Shown here piece by piece: positions 28,520-37,305 of a stretch of 47,886 nt of DNA. The DNA is from Candidatus Siliceabacter maunaloa (GTDB lineage: Bacteria > Actinomycetota > Thermoleophilia > Solirubrobacterales > Solirubrobacteraceae). Location of the stretch: assembly GCA_024330185.1 (NCBI GenBank), contig JANDLV010000030.1, forward strand, positions 1-47,886, in the 5' to 3' direction. The notes under the pieces are model-generated. The model searched no databases. It had not been told where the DNA came from and saw only the letters and a program-made list of their open reading frames with translations. The translations under genes and the position numbers were made by a program. How positions within the stretch are numbered: the stretch's first letter is position 1; the number at the start of each line of letters is the position of its first letter.

Positions 28520-29523
28520 CCCGAAAGGACGACCGGATGAGCGGCGACCTGCTCGACGCACAGATCGGCCGCGACCTGGCCGGCTGGTTCTCCGACCACG
28601 GGCGCAGCGGCCGGACCACCTGCCGGCAGGCCCAACTGGACCTGGCTCACCGCGATGAGCGGATCTTCAGCCTGGAGGGCGACCTCGGGCTGCCGGCGGT
28701 GCCCTTCCCCGACGAGCTTCCCGACCAGTACCGGCAGATCGGCATCGCCGAGGCGAACCTGATGGGGGTCGCCGCGGGGATGGCCATGCGGGGGATCAAG
28801 CCGTTCGTGAACACCTTCGCCACCTTCGCCACGATGCGAGCGTGCGAGCAGGTGCGACTCGACATCGCCTACCACGCCAGCAACGTCAAGGTGGTCGGCT
28901 ACTACGCAGGGATCTCGGGTGGCTGGGCGGGGCCCTCGCACCACTGCATCGAGGACATCGCGATCATGCGCGTGCTGCCGAACATGACGATCCTGTCGCC
29001 CGCGGACGCCTTCGAGGCCTACCAGGCGACGGTCGCCGCCGCAGCGCACGAGGGCCCCGTCTACCTGCGGCTGGGCAGGAGCGACACCCCGCGCGTCCAC
29101 GAGCAGGGTCAGCCGTTCGAGATCGGCCGCGCTGTGCAACTGCGCGACGGTCACGACGCGACCATCGTCGCGACCGGCGGGCTGATGGTCGCCGAAGCGC
29201 TGCGCGCGGCGGAGCTGCTGGAGGCCCACGGCGTCAACTGCCGCATGCTCAACGTGCACACGCTCAAGCCACTGGACACCGAGGCACTCACGGCCGCGGC
29301 GCGGGAGACCGGCGCCATCGTCACGTTGGAGGACCACAACGTGATCGGCGGCCTCGGCTCGGCGGTCGCCTCGGTGCTCGCGCAGCGGCACCCGGTGACC
29401 GTGGATCGCTTCGGCATCAGCGACCGCTACTGCGTGCGGTGCGACGACTACGAGGAGATGCTGTCTCTCCACGGCATCGCGGCCCAGGACGTGTGCGATG
29501 GCCTGCTTCGCCGCCTGCGATGA
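28516..29523 (+). CDS. Transketolase, C-terminal subunit (copy 2)
   Basis: 335 residues from ATG 28516 (ATGA overlap); the in-frame ATG 28537 has the better ribosome site (AAAGGA, spacing about eight) and may be the real start. Same architecture as copy 1: IGIAEANLMGVAAGMAMRG, NTFATFATMRACEQVRLD, SHHCIEDIA, LNVHTLKPLD, LEDHNVIGGLGSAVAS. The operon has only one N-half, so both C-halves may compete for it or form a mixed complex. Similarity runs over the whole length, so both look functional. Confidence 0.92.
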   Translation: MTRKDDRMSGDLLDAQIGRDLAGWFSDHGRSGRTTCRQAQLDLAHRDERIFSLEGDLGLPAVPFPDELPDQYRQIGIAEANLMGVAAGMAMRGIKPFVNTFATFATMRACEQVRLDIAYHASNVKVVGYYAGISGGWAGPSHHCIEDIAIMRVLPNMTILSPADAFEAYQATVAAAAHEGPVYLRLGRSDTPRVHEQGQPFEIGRAVQLRDGHDATIVATGGLMVAEALRAAELLEAHGVNCRMLNVHTLKPLDTEALTAAARETGAIVTLEDHNVIGGLGSAVASVLAQRHPVTVDRFGISDRYCVRCDDYEEMLSLHGIAAQDVCDGLLRRLR

Positions 29524-30734
29524 AGCTGCGCACCCTGTCGATCGTCCTGATCGGCTTCCTGGTGATGTTCTTCTCGTCGGGCATCAAGAGCGTCTTCCAG
29601 GTCAACTTCGTCACGCTCGCGGAGTCGTTCGACGTCAGCCGGGGAGCGCTGTCGATACCGGGGTCGCTCTTCATGCTCGTCGTGGGCGTCGGGTCGCTGG
29701 TCGCCGGATTCCTCTGCGACCGGATCGGCGTGAAGCGGACCCTCATGCTCAGCTCCGCGCTGGCCGGGGTGGCGCTGGTCAGCACCGCCGCATCCGACTC
29801 CTTCCTGGTCTTCATCGGCATGTACGGCGGCGTCGCGGCATTGGCCTTCGCGGGCGTGCAGTGGGTACCGCTGGGCGTGCTGATCGACCAGACGTTCTCC
29901 GACAAGACGAAGGGGGTCGCCCTGGCGGCGGTCACCAACGGTACGGCGGCCGGCTTCGCCGTCCTGGCCCCACTGTGGGTCTGGCTCAACGTCCGCCAAG
30001 ACTGGAACACGGTCTTCCTCTGGCTGGGCCTCTTCCTCCTCGTGGCGGTGACCGCGTTGATCGGCTTCGGCCTGCGCGTCCCCCCTTCCACGACGACCGA
30101 GTCCTCCTCCCCCAGGACGCCCACCGACTGGCGCGGCGTGCTCACCGGCGCCGAGTTCTGGTTCCTGGCGCTCTCGTTCGCGGGGTGCGGGGTGAACATG
30201 GCCTTCATCGACGTGCACCTCGTGCCGCTGATGCAGGACCGCAGCGCCGACCCCGCCGCTGTGGCCTCAACGCTGACCGCCCTGGGCATCTTCGAGATCA
30301 TCGGCGGGTTCGCGGTGGCCGCACTGGCGGTGCGCTCGCCATTCCGCGTGCTCCTGAGCTCCCTGTACCTGGTCAGAGGGCTGTCGATCTTCCTGCTCGT
30401 GGCCGGCGGCAGCGAGCTCGCCTACGTGATCTTCGGCGCGATCTTCGGCCTCACCTACCTGGGCACGGTGATCATCACGTCGCTGTACTGCCTGCGCTTC
30501 TACGGCAAGGAGGTCAAGGGAACCGTGTTTGGCGCGCTGTGGTTCGGGCACCAGCTCGGTGGGGTGGCCTGCGTGTCGCTGGGCGCATGGGCGTACGACG
30601 TCCAGGGCGACTACTACCTGGTCCTGTGGGTCACCGGCGCGATCTCGCTGGTCTCCGCGCTGCTCGCGCTGACTATGCCTGCGCGTAGGGGCGCCGAAAG
30701 GCAGACGCAGGTCGCCGTCAGCGAAGCGCGATGA
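29520..30734 (+). CDS. Major facilitator superfamily transporter
   Basis: 404 residues; ATGA overlap with copy 2 of the transketolase C-half. About 12 hydrophobic helices, with the MFS loop 2-3 motif as GFLCDRIGVKRTL (near residue 65) and a charged central loop (~195-215, PSTTTESSSPRTPTDW). It resembles the oxalate/formate or monocarboxylate branch in general layout. As the last gene of the operon it is likely the importer or exporter of the pathway compound. It ends 16 bases from the convergent gamma-glutamyltransferase-like gene; I see no clear terminator in that gap. Confidence 0.9.
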   Translation: MKLRTLSIVLIGFLVMFFSSGIKSVFQVNFVTLAESFDVSRGALSIPGSLFMLVVGVGSLVAGFLCDRIGVKRTLMLSSALAGVALVSTAASDSFLVFIGMYGGVAALAFAGVQWVPLGVLIDQTFSDKTKGVALAAVTNGTAAGFAVLAPLWVWLNVRQDWNTVFLWLGLFLLVAVTALIGFGLRVPPSTTTESSSPRTPTDWRGVLTGAEFWFLALSFAGCGVNMAFIDVHLVPLMQDRSADPAAVASTLTALGIFEIIGGFAVAALAVRSPFRVLLSSLYLVRGLSIFLLVAGGSELAYVIFGAIFGLTYLGTVIITSLYCLRFYGKEVKGTVFGALWFGHQLGGVACVSLGAWAYDVQGDYYLVLWVTGAISLVSALLALTMPARRGAERQTQVAVSEAR

Positions 30735-30750
30735 GTCCGCGTCCCCGGGC

Positions 30751-32358
30751 TCAGACGTGCAGCGCGGTCCCTCCGTCGCCGCGGGGGTCGGACGCTCCGT
30801 GCAGCGTGCCGTCGTGGCCGATGCGCAGGGCCTGGACCATGGCGAAGTAGAGGTCGTAGTTGTGGACGTGACGGTTGACGCGCAGGCCGTCGCGCTCCAG
30901 CGCGTCGACGACCGTGGAGGGGATGCGTCCCTCGGCGTGAACGTCGCCGCGGTCGACGTGCAGGCGGGGAGCGCAGACCGCTTCGACGACGCCGTGGCCG
31001 TGGTCGAGCAGGTTGACCAGCGTCTGGCCCACGCTGGTGAGGATCTTGTTGCCGCCCAGTGCGCCGATCACCACGGACGGTCGCCCGTCCGCCATGATCA
31101 GCGTGGGCGCCATCATCGTCACCCGGGTCTTGCCGGGCGCGAGCGAGTGGATGCTCCCGGGACGGGGATCGAAGGAGTTGAGGTAGTTGTTGTAGCCGAA
31201 CCCCAGGCCGGGCGTTACCACGCCGCTGGAGGTGCCCAGCGTGTGGGTCAGCGAGACGGCGTTGCCGCTGGCGTCGACAACGCTGACGTTGGTGGTCGTC
31301 GGCGTGTCGGGGAGCATCCCGCCGGCGAGCACCGGGGAGCCGCCGGCCGAGCGCGACCGCGCCTCTGCGGCGCGGTCCTTGGCCAGCAGGTCGTCGACGG
31401 GGACGTCGACGAACGCGGGATCGGCCATGTGGCGCTCCTGCTCGGCGAAGACCCAGGCCATGGCCCGCGCGCGCAGCCGGGCCTCCTGCGCCGAGGGCCA
31501 GCGCAGCGCCCCCAGATCCTCGCCCTCGAGGAAGTTCAGGAGCTGGATGAGCGCGGCGCCACCGGCCGGAGGGCCCGGCGACACCACCGTACGCCCGCGG
31601 TAGCTGCCCCGCAGAGGCTCGGTCACCGCCACCCGGTAGTCGGCCAGGTCGCCGGCGGTCAGGGAGGCACCGTTGGCCTGCAGGTCGGCCGCCATCGCCT
31701 CGGCCACCTCGCCTCGATAGAAGACCTCCGAACCGCCCGCGGCGAGACTGCTCAGCGTGCGGGCGAGGTCGAGCTGCACCAGGATCTCCCCCGGCGCGTA
31801 GAGCTCCCCGCCCTTGGTGTAGACGCGGATTGCCTCCGCCGTGGCCCGCAAACGTTCACGGTGCGCGACGACGTCGGGGCCGGTGTCGAACGCCCAGTCC
31901 TGATGCATGTAGACGCTGACGGGAAAGCCATCGCGTGCGACCGCGATCGCCGGTGCGATGGCCTCCGCCCACGCGATCGTCCCGAACCGCGCGAGCGCCT
32001 CGTGCAGGCCCGCCACGGTGCCCGGAACGCCGATGCTCCCATACCCGATGTCGTTGAGGGCGCCCTCGAGCACGTAGCCGAAGCTGTGGGCCGCCTCGCG
32101 CACGAAGGCGCCCGCCCACTGGTCCTCGCGCACCCGAGAGCCCGCTCGGGGGAGGAACTCGAGCACGACGTCGGCACCGGTGTCCGCGCAGTGCACGAGC
32201 ATCACGCCCCCGCCGCCGATGCCGCCCATCTGCGGATCGACGACGCCCTGGACGAACGCGGCGGTCACGGCGGCGTCCACCGCGTTGCCGCCCCGGCGCA
32301 GGACGTCCGCCCCGCTCTCGGCCGCGAGCACCTGCGGCGCGGCGATCATCCCCGCCAT
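30751..32358 (-). CDS. Gamma-glutamyltransferase-like Ntn hydrolase with altered substrate pocket
   Basis: 535 residues, starting at the family's usual N-terminus (MAGMIAAPQVLAAESG) with no signal peptide, so probably cytoplasmic. GGNAVDAAVTAAF and GGIGGGGVML are typical. The autoprocessing nucleophile is Thr355 in TTNVSVVDASGNAVSLT. Compared with E. coli GGT, the carboxylate-binding Arg of the DFRE stretch is Leu (EFLP, residue 69), and the SS pair is TM (TRVTMMAPT); the GG oxyanion pair remains (GALGGNK). This suggests a substrate other than a gamma-glutamyl peptide, such as an amide or acyl compound. It follows the methyltransferase by 13 bases. Confidence 0.88.
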   Translation of the reverse strand: MAGMIAAPQVLAAESGADVLRRGGNAVDAAVTAAFVQGVVDPQMGGIGGGGVMLVHCADTGADVVLEFLPRAGSRVREDQWAGAFVREAAHSFGYVLEGALNDIGYGSIGVPGTVAGLHEALARFGTIAWAEAIAPAIAVARDGFPVSVYMHQDWAFDTGPDVVAHRERLRATAEAIRVYTKGGELYAPGEILVQLDLARTLSSLAAGGSEVFYRGEVAEAMAADLQANGASLTAGDLADYRVAVTEPLRGSYRGRTVVSPGPPAGGAALIQLLNFLEGEDLGALRWPSAQEARLRARAMAWVFAEQERHMADPAFVDVPVDDLLAKDRAAEARSRSAGGSPVLAGGMLPDTPTTTNVSVVDASGNAVSLTHTLGTSSGVVTPGLGFGYNNYLNSFDPRPGSIHSLAPGKTRVTMMAPTLIMADGRPSVVIGALGGNKILTSVGQTLVNLLDHGHGVVEAVCAPRLHVDRGDVHAEGRIPSTVVDALERDGLRVNRHVHNYDLYFAMVQALRIGHDGTLHGASDPRGDGGTALHV

Positions 32359-32371
32359 CTCGGCCGCCGGC

Positions 32372-33097
32372 CTACTCCGGCCTGAGCTGGAGGATGACGA
32401 ACGCGGGCTCGACGACCTCGCGCACGGACTGCCCGCCGAAGAAGGCCCTCATCTCCTCGACCTCCTCATCGGTCCACCACTTCGAGACGTAGCCGGTGCG
32501 GCTGGCGAACAGACCGCTCTGGAAGTCCGTCCTGCCAGGATCCGGCTCACCGATCATCTCGCTCAACTCCTTGTACATCTCCACGCCCCAGCCGGCGAGG
32601 GCGCCCTGTCGGAACAGGGACAGGACGACGTCTCCTCCGGCCCCCTTGGCGACCTGCTTCATCGCGGCGAGCACCCTGCGATCGTCGCCCTCGATCGTGC
32701 CAAGGGTGTTCTGCAGCAGGACCACGACGGGAGAGACGACGTCGAGACCCTGGAGGAGATGGGGCAGGTGCTGGACGTCGCCGTCGATCACTGTCACGTT
32801 GCGATGCCGTTCGCTGCGCGCGTGGAGCTCGGCGAGCATGTCCTGGTTGAGCTCGACGCAGATCGCGTTGCGAGCCACCTCGGCGAACAGCGACACCGCA
32901 CGTCCATGGCCGGCGCCGAGCTCCACGAAGGTCCTGGACGAAGCGTCCCCAACGCTTGCGAGGAACTCCCGCTCGGCCTCCATGTAGGCCTGAAGGCCCT
33001 CGTTCGGACTGTCCTCGACGAGCCGCTTGTAGCGCTCGGCCGTGTAGGGACGGATCTCGCCCTGGTCGGGCGCTGTCGTCTCGCTCGTGTCAGCCAT
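32372..33097 (-). CDS. Class I SAM-dependent methyltransferase
   Basis: 241 residues. ATG 33097 has GGGGGGAAGG just upstream. Rossmann motif I is VELGAGHGRAV (~residues 58-68), the acidic end of strand 2 is CVELNQDML, and VIDGDVQHLPH is motif II-like. The rest does not identify a substrate; long acidic and Trp-containing helices near the C-terminus (KWWTDEEVEEM) could be a lid. It overlaps the GNAT-like gene by eight bases and precedes the GGT-like gene, so the three form one operon. Confidence 0.85.
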   Translation of the reverse strand: MADTSETTAPDQGEIRPYTAERYKRLVEDSPNEGLQAYMEAEREFLASVGDASSRTFVELGAGHGRAVSLFAEVARNAICVELNQDMLAELHARSERHRNVTVIDGDVQHLPHLLQGLDVVSPVVVLLQNTLGTIEGDDRRVLAAMKQVAKGAGGDVVLSLFRQGALAGWGVEMYKELSEMIGEPDPGRTDFQSGLFASRTGYVSKWWTDEEVEEMRAFFGGQSVREVVEPAFVILQLRPE

Positions 33098-33998
33098 GCC
33101 TTCCCCCCTCGTCGTGAGATGCCCCGTCGGGCTGACGGTGCAGGACGTAACAGGGCTGCGAGTCGGGCTCGCGCCCGTCGTGGTCGAAGCCTCGTATCCG
33201 GTACCCCCGTCCCAGGTAGGTGGTGAACATCTCGCGCGTCTGGGCACGCCAGGCCTGCGCCAGCTCGACGTTCGCCTCCTTGACCGCTGCGATGTCGCGC
33301 GGAATCCAGATGCGAAGCCACTCGTCTTCCCGCGTGAGGTCGTATCCACGGTTGATCGGGACGCCCAACCGTGGATGGGACTCGAGCAGGTTGACCCCCG
33401 CTGGGGCCCACTGCGGCAGCTCGGCGCGCTCGGGACCTGGCCGACCCGTCTCGGAGAGCCACCACTCCACGAGCAGGCGATCCGTCTCGAGCCCGGCGTT
33501 CAAGCCTCGACCGAGTCCGTAGACGTTCGTCAGGTACGTCGACGACTCACCCCCGAGCTTGGCGAGATTGAGGTAGGCATTCGTGCTCACGAGCGGGTCG
33601 AACGTCCACGTAATGAGATCGATGCCGTGCGCGAGCGCTGTGTCCCGCTGAGCCAGTTTCAGGCGCAGCCCGACGTTGCGGTTCTGGTAGTCAGGGTGAA
33701 CCGCCAGTATCACTGAGCACTGCTTGAGCCTGCCCGCCGGGGACAGCCCGGGGAATGAGTAGACGAAGCCCACGAGCGCTCCACCCGGCACGAATGCCCC
33801 CAGGACGATCCCGCCGTTGTCCTGCGCGGTGACGAGACCGAGTAGAGGTATTCCCACGATGTCGTCGGGACCCCACACCGTCGTCTGGAGCTCCTCGCAC
33901 CTGCGGTAGTCCTCGATCGTCTCGACCGATTGGATGGCCACCTGCTCTCGGGTGGCGTGGGCGATGTCTCCTGCGGCTGTCTCGGTCACCGGGTGCAT
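33090..33998 (-). CDS. GNAT-superfamily protein (COG3375-like)
   Basis: 302 residues from ATG 33998; a TTG at 34007 is also in frame. The acetyl-CoA-binding motif A appears as AVHPDYQNRNVGLRLKLAQRD (two parts around residue 110), after a strand-rich start with TTVWGPDDIVGIPLLG. The long C-terminal part, with NLLESHPRLGVPINRG, fits the COG3375 type of large GNAT-like proteins, whose substrates are unknown. It is the first gene of the minus-strand operon with the methyltransferase and GGT-like genes, and is divergent from the LuxR-type regulator. Confidence 0.8.
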   Translation of the reverse strand: MHPVTETAAGDIAHATREQVAIQSVETIEDYRRCEELQTTVWGPDDIVGIPLLGLVTAQDNGGIVLGAFVPGGALVGFVYSFPGLSPAGRLKQCSVILAVHPDYQNRNVGLRLKLAQRDTALAHGIDLITWTFDPLVSTNAYLNLAKLGGESSTYLTNVYGLGRGLNAGLETDRLLVEWWLSETGRPGPERAELPQWAPAGVNLLESHPRLGVPINRGYDLTREDEWLRIWIPRDIAAVKEANVELAQAWRAQTREMFTTYLGRGYRIRGFDHDGREPDSQPCYVLHRQPDGASHDEGGRHG

Positions 33999-34308
33999 GG
34001 GCTTCAACCAGCGTGCGCGAGCCAGGGGCTCGTATCAATTGGTAGCGCTACGTAACTTTTTCCCCAGCTACTGACTCTCCGGCCCTGCGCGGTGCTCACC
34101 GGCGGCTCGGGGAACTCCCAGGCTGCTCGCGCGGGCCGACGACCGCCCAAGGACCGATCGTGCACGTCGACGGTCGCACCACCGGAGACCCTTGGTAGCA
34201 GGCCCCTCCGCGCGCTGACACCGTTCCTTAGAGCCGCTCGCGTGATTAGATGCGCCGTTCCGGAAAATTGCCTCGTTCTCATGTTCCTCGTTCTCAGAGC
34301 AAGCCGCT
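33999..34308. promoter_or_regulatory. Divergent intergenic region with possible operator
   Basis: 310 bases between the GNAT-like gene and the LAL regulator. An inverted repeat CGAGCC-AGG-GGCTCG lies at 34018-34032, about 20 bases before the GNAT-like start. TAGCGCTA (34043-34050) overlaps TACGTA in a locally AT-richer stretch. These may bind a regulator, possibly the adjacent one. I see no gene here. Confidence 0.4.
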
Positions 34309-37227
34309 TTGGCGGGTGTAGGAAAGCGCGACGGCCGGGACCGGCCGCGACGTGGCATATCGGAGCGAGAGTCTTCGCCGACGCTCATCGGGCGAGACCG
34401 TGAACTGGAACTTCTCCACGACGCGGCCACGAGCACACCGGCCATCGTCCTCGTGGAGGGCGAGAAGGGCATCGGTAAGAGCAGGTTGGTGCGCGAAGCG
34501 CTCGACAACCCCGCACTGGCGCACCGTCGCGTCCTCGTCGGCCACTGCCAGCGACTGCGCGAGCCCTTCTTCCTCGCGCCCATCGTCGAGGCACTCCAGG
34601 ACCTGCAAGCAAATCTCCCCCGGTTGCGCCTCGGCCCCGTCGGCGGGGCGCTGCGGTCGCTGCTCCCCGAACTCGCGCCCATGCTCCCGGAAGACCACGC
34701 GCCCAGGGGAGACTCCACGGCGGAGTGCCACCGGGTCTTCCGAGCGCTACGGGAGTTGCTCGGCGCTCTCGGACCGACCATCTGCGTCCTGGAGGATCTC
34801 CAATGGGCCGATAACGCCACCCTCGAGTTCCTCGAGTTCCTGCTCCCCGGCGTCCCCGAGGATCTCGTGATCGTCGTCACCTACCGCGGCGACGAGGTTC
34901 CACCCGCCTCACCCCTGGCCCGACTGGCGGCGCGCCGCCCCCCCGGAGCATCGCAAACGACGATCGAGCTCCCTTCTCTGTCCGACGACGAGGTGCGAGC
35001 CCTCGTGCGTGCGATCCTGGGTAGCGAACAGGTCTCGGAGGAGTTCGCCCGGGCCCTGCGGACGCGTACCGCCGGTGTGCCGTTCGTCGTCGAGGAGGTC
35101 CTGCGCCTACTGGAGGACCGCGACCGGTTCGCCGTCGCCGCCGGCGTACGCGCGATCGCGGATCTGGAGGAGGCCGGCGTGCCCTCCGCGATCCGGCAGG
35201 CGATCCGCGAGCGCATGAACGCGCTCAGCCATGACGCCTGCCTGGTCACCCGAGCCGCCGGCGTACTCGGCGTACCGGTGGAGGAAGAGCTGGTGGCGGC
35301 GGTGGCCGGCCTGGCGCCCGCGCGGTCGGCCAGAGCCCTGACCCGAGCGCTGCAGTCGGGCCCGCTCGAGGAGAAAGGTCACAACCTCTACGGATTCCGG
35401 CACCCGCTCGCCGCACAGGCCGCCTGCGGCGATGCTCCCGGTCCGCAGCGGCGACGTATGCATCTACGTGCCGCACAGGCACTCAAGAGCGACCCGCAGA
35501 GAGGGGAGCCCACCCAACTCGCCCATCACTTCAAGGAAGCGGGGCGTTGGGAGGAATGGGTGCGCCACGCGGAGGCTGCCGCCGCTGTCGCCCGTTGTGC
35601 GGGCGACGACCGCTCCGCCGCGCATCTCCTCGAGCAGGCGCTCTGCGCCCCCGGTGTCGCTCGGGCGACGCGGATCAGGATGGCCGTGGACCTGGGGCAC
35701 GCCGCGGTCTCCGGCACGGCTCCCGAGAGACCCATCCTCCTGCTGCAGCGGACCCTGGACGGGGAGCGGATCCCCGTCGGACTCCGTGGCGAGCTCCGAT
35801 TCTGCCTCGCTCAGCTGCGGCGCGACGCAGGCGACACCGCCTCCTGGCGCGCGGAGATGGTCCGGGCCGTCGAGGAGCTTCGGGGAAGGCCCGAACTGGC
35901 CGCGCGCGCGATGATCCACCTTGCGGGGCCGGCGCTGGCGGGAGACCTCGAGGAGGATCTCCGCTGGCTTCGTCGCGGTGTGGACGAGGCGGCGCGAACC
36001 CGCGACCCCGCGACCAAGGTCGAGATCCGCGCCCGCCAGGCGGCTGTCCTGCTCAGCGTCGGCGATCCGGCCGGATGGCGAGCGCTCGAGGAGATCCCTC
36101 GTAAAGCCGGAACGATAGAGGCGCAGGTTCAGCGTCTTCGCGCATACCGCAGCGTCTCGATTGTCTCGATGGAGATCGGTCACCACGGGCGTGCCGAGGC
36201 CCTGCTCGCCACGGCAGCGCGTATCGCTGAGGAGCTCCATGGCCTGCCCTGGGATCCTTGGCGCGCGAGCGCGGAGCTCGCCCTCGATTGGCGCACGGGA
36301 CGGTGGGAGGGCCTGGTAGCACGAGCTCGCGATCTCATCCGGGCCACCGGAAGCTCGCCCTTGTTCGGCAACGAGGTCGTCCTCGGCTCACTGCTGGCGA
36401 CTCGGGGACAGGTCGAGGAGGCTGAGCACGTCCTCGCCGCAGCCGCCGTCCCGCGGGGCAACAGTCGGACGTACCTGGCGGCAGTGGCAACGCTCGCCAG
36501 CCTTCGTCTATACCGGGGCGACGCGTCGGAAGCCCACGAGCTCGTCGCCTCGCCACTCGATGCCATCGAGCGTAAGGGGACCTGGGTGTGGGCTGCGAGG
36601 CTGGCACCGATCGCAGTGCGCACGCTGCTCGCCCGTGGCGAGCGGGTCGAGGCGCAGGAGTTGACAGCTGCGTTCGCGGCCGGCTTGCGCGGCCGAGACG
36701 CTCCGGCGGCCAGTGCGGCGGAGGGGCTCTGCAAGGGTGCGCTGGCGGAAGCGCAGGGTCGCTACGACATCGCAGGGTGCCTCTTCGGCCACGCCGAGCG
36801 AGCCTGGGTCGAGCTGCCCGCTCCCTACGAGGCGGCGCGTGCCAGGGAGGCAAGAGCCCTCTGCCTGCTCGCGCGGGAAGACGAGGGCGGAGCTCAGCTC
36901 CTCCTCCGCGCCCTCGAGACCTTCGAGACACTCGGGGCGAGCACGGACGTGTCGCGTGTCCGCGGGCAACTCAAGACCCAGGGCATCGCGTTGCGCTCGC
37001 AGCGGCGTGGCGGACGCCGCGCGTACGGGAACCAGCTCTCGCCGCGCGAGGCTGAGGTGGCTCGCCTGGCGGGCGCAGGGCGGAGGAATCGAGAGATCGC
37101 CGACACGTTGTTCATATCGACCCGGACCGTCGAGGCGCACGTGGCCTCGGCGCTGCGCAAGCTCAGCGTCGACTCCAGGCGCGCGCTCGCCGGGCCCGAA
37201 GCGGCGCGAGCGATGGACGGACGCTGA
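34309..37227 (+). CDS. LAL-type LuxR-family ATPase transcription regulator
   Basis: 972 residues. The N-terminal ATPase has Walker A GEKGIGKS (~residues 51-58) and Walker B ICVLEDLQWAD; a helical TPR-like middle spans ~400-880; the C-terminal LuxR HTH is LSPREAEVARLAGAGRRNREIA then STRTVEAHVASALRKL. This is the MalT/LAL layout, in which ligand binding controls ATP-dependent activation of transcription. The TTG at 34309 is the first usable start in the frame (a TGA lies at 34243) and has a weak ribosome site. It is divergent from the GNAT operon and 78 bases upstream of the right surface cluster in the same direction, so it may control either. Confidence 0.88.
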   Translation: MAGVGKRDGRDRPRRGISERESSPTLIGRDRELELLHDAATSTPAIVLVEGEKGIGKSRLVREALDNPALAHRRVLVGHCQRLREPFFLAPIVEALQDLQANLPRLRLGPVGGALRSLLPELAPMLPEDHAPRGDSTAECHRVFRALRELLGALGPTICVLEDLQWADNATLEFLEFLLPGVPEDLVIVVTYRGDEVPPASPLARLAARRPPGASQTTIELPSLSDDEVRALVRAILGSEQVSEEFARALRTRTAGVPFVVEEVLRLLEDRDRFAVAAGVRAIADLEEAGVPSAIRQAIRERMNALSHDACLVTRAAGVLGVPVEEELVAAVAGLAPARSARALTRALQSGPLEEKGHNLYGFRHPLAAQAACGDAPGPQRRRMHLRAAQALKSDPQRGEPTQLAHHFKEAGRWEEWVRHAEAAAAVARCAGDDRSAAHLLEQALCAPGVARATRIRMAVDLGHAAVSGTAPERPILLLQRTLDGERIPVGLRGELRFCLAQLRRDAGDTASWRAEMVRAVEELRGRPELAARAMIHLAGPALAGDLEEDLRWLRRGVDEAARTRDPATKVEIRARQAAVLLSVGDPAGWRALEEIPRKAGTIEAQVQRLRAYRSVSIVSMEIGHHGRAEALLATAARIAEELHGLPWDPWRASAELALDWRTGRWEGLVARARDLIRATGSSPLFGNEVVLGSLLATRGQVEEAEHVLAAAAVPRGNSRTYLAAVATLASLRLYRGDASEAHELVASPLDAIERKGTWVWAARLAPIAVRTLLARGERVEAQELTAAFAAGLRGRDAPAASAAEGLCKGALAEAQGRYDIAGCLFGHAERAWVELPAPYEAARAREARALCLLAREDEGGAQLLLRALETFETLGASTDVSRVRGQLKTQGIALRSQRRGGRRAYGNQLSPREAEVARLAGAGRRNREIADTLFISTRTVEAHVASALRKLSVDSRRALAGPEAARAMDGR

Positions 37228-37270
37228 CAGTCAGGTGGCAAGCCGCAAGTTAAACTGGTACGGTCGAATC

Positions 37271-37284
37271 GGTCGAAATCGACC
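37271..37284. promoter_or_regulatory. Palindrome upstream of the Ser/Pro-rich protein gene
   Basis: GGTCG-AAAT-CGACC, preceded by a direct repeat of its left half (CGGTCGAAT at 37261-37269). It lies 22 bases before ATG 37306, in the gap after the LAL regulator gene, where a repressor or activator could bind. Confidence 0.45.
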
Positions 37285-37305
37285 ATGAACCAAGGGAGGG
37301 TGCAC

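Noticed and set aside
23395-29523. Aminoshikimate (AHBA) biosynthesis cluster
   Set aside because: DegT aminotransferase plus split transketolase fits, but amino-DAHP synthase, dehydroquinate synthase and dehydratase genes are absent.
24779-29523. Sulfoglycolytic or apiose transketolase pathway
   Set aside because: Split transketolase alone is not enough; no sugar isomerase, kinase or sulfonate-specific gene is present.
30757-32385. A 542-codon plus-strand frame over the GGT-like gene
   Set aside because: Shadow frame; the minus strand encodes a complete Ntn hydrolase.
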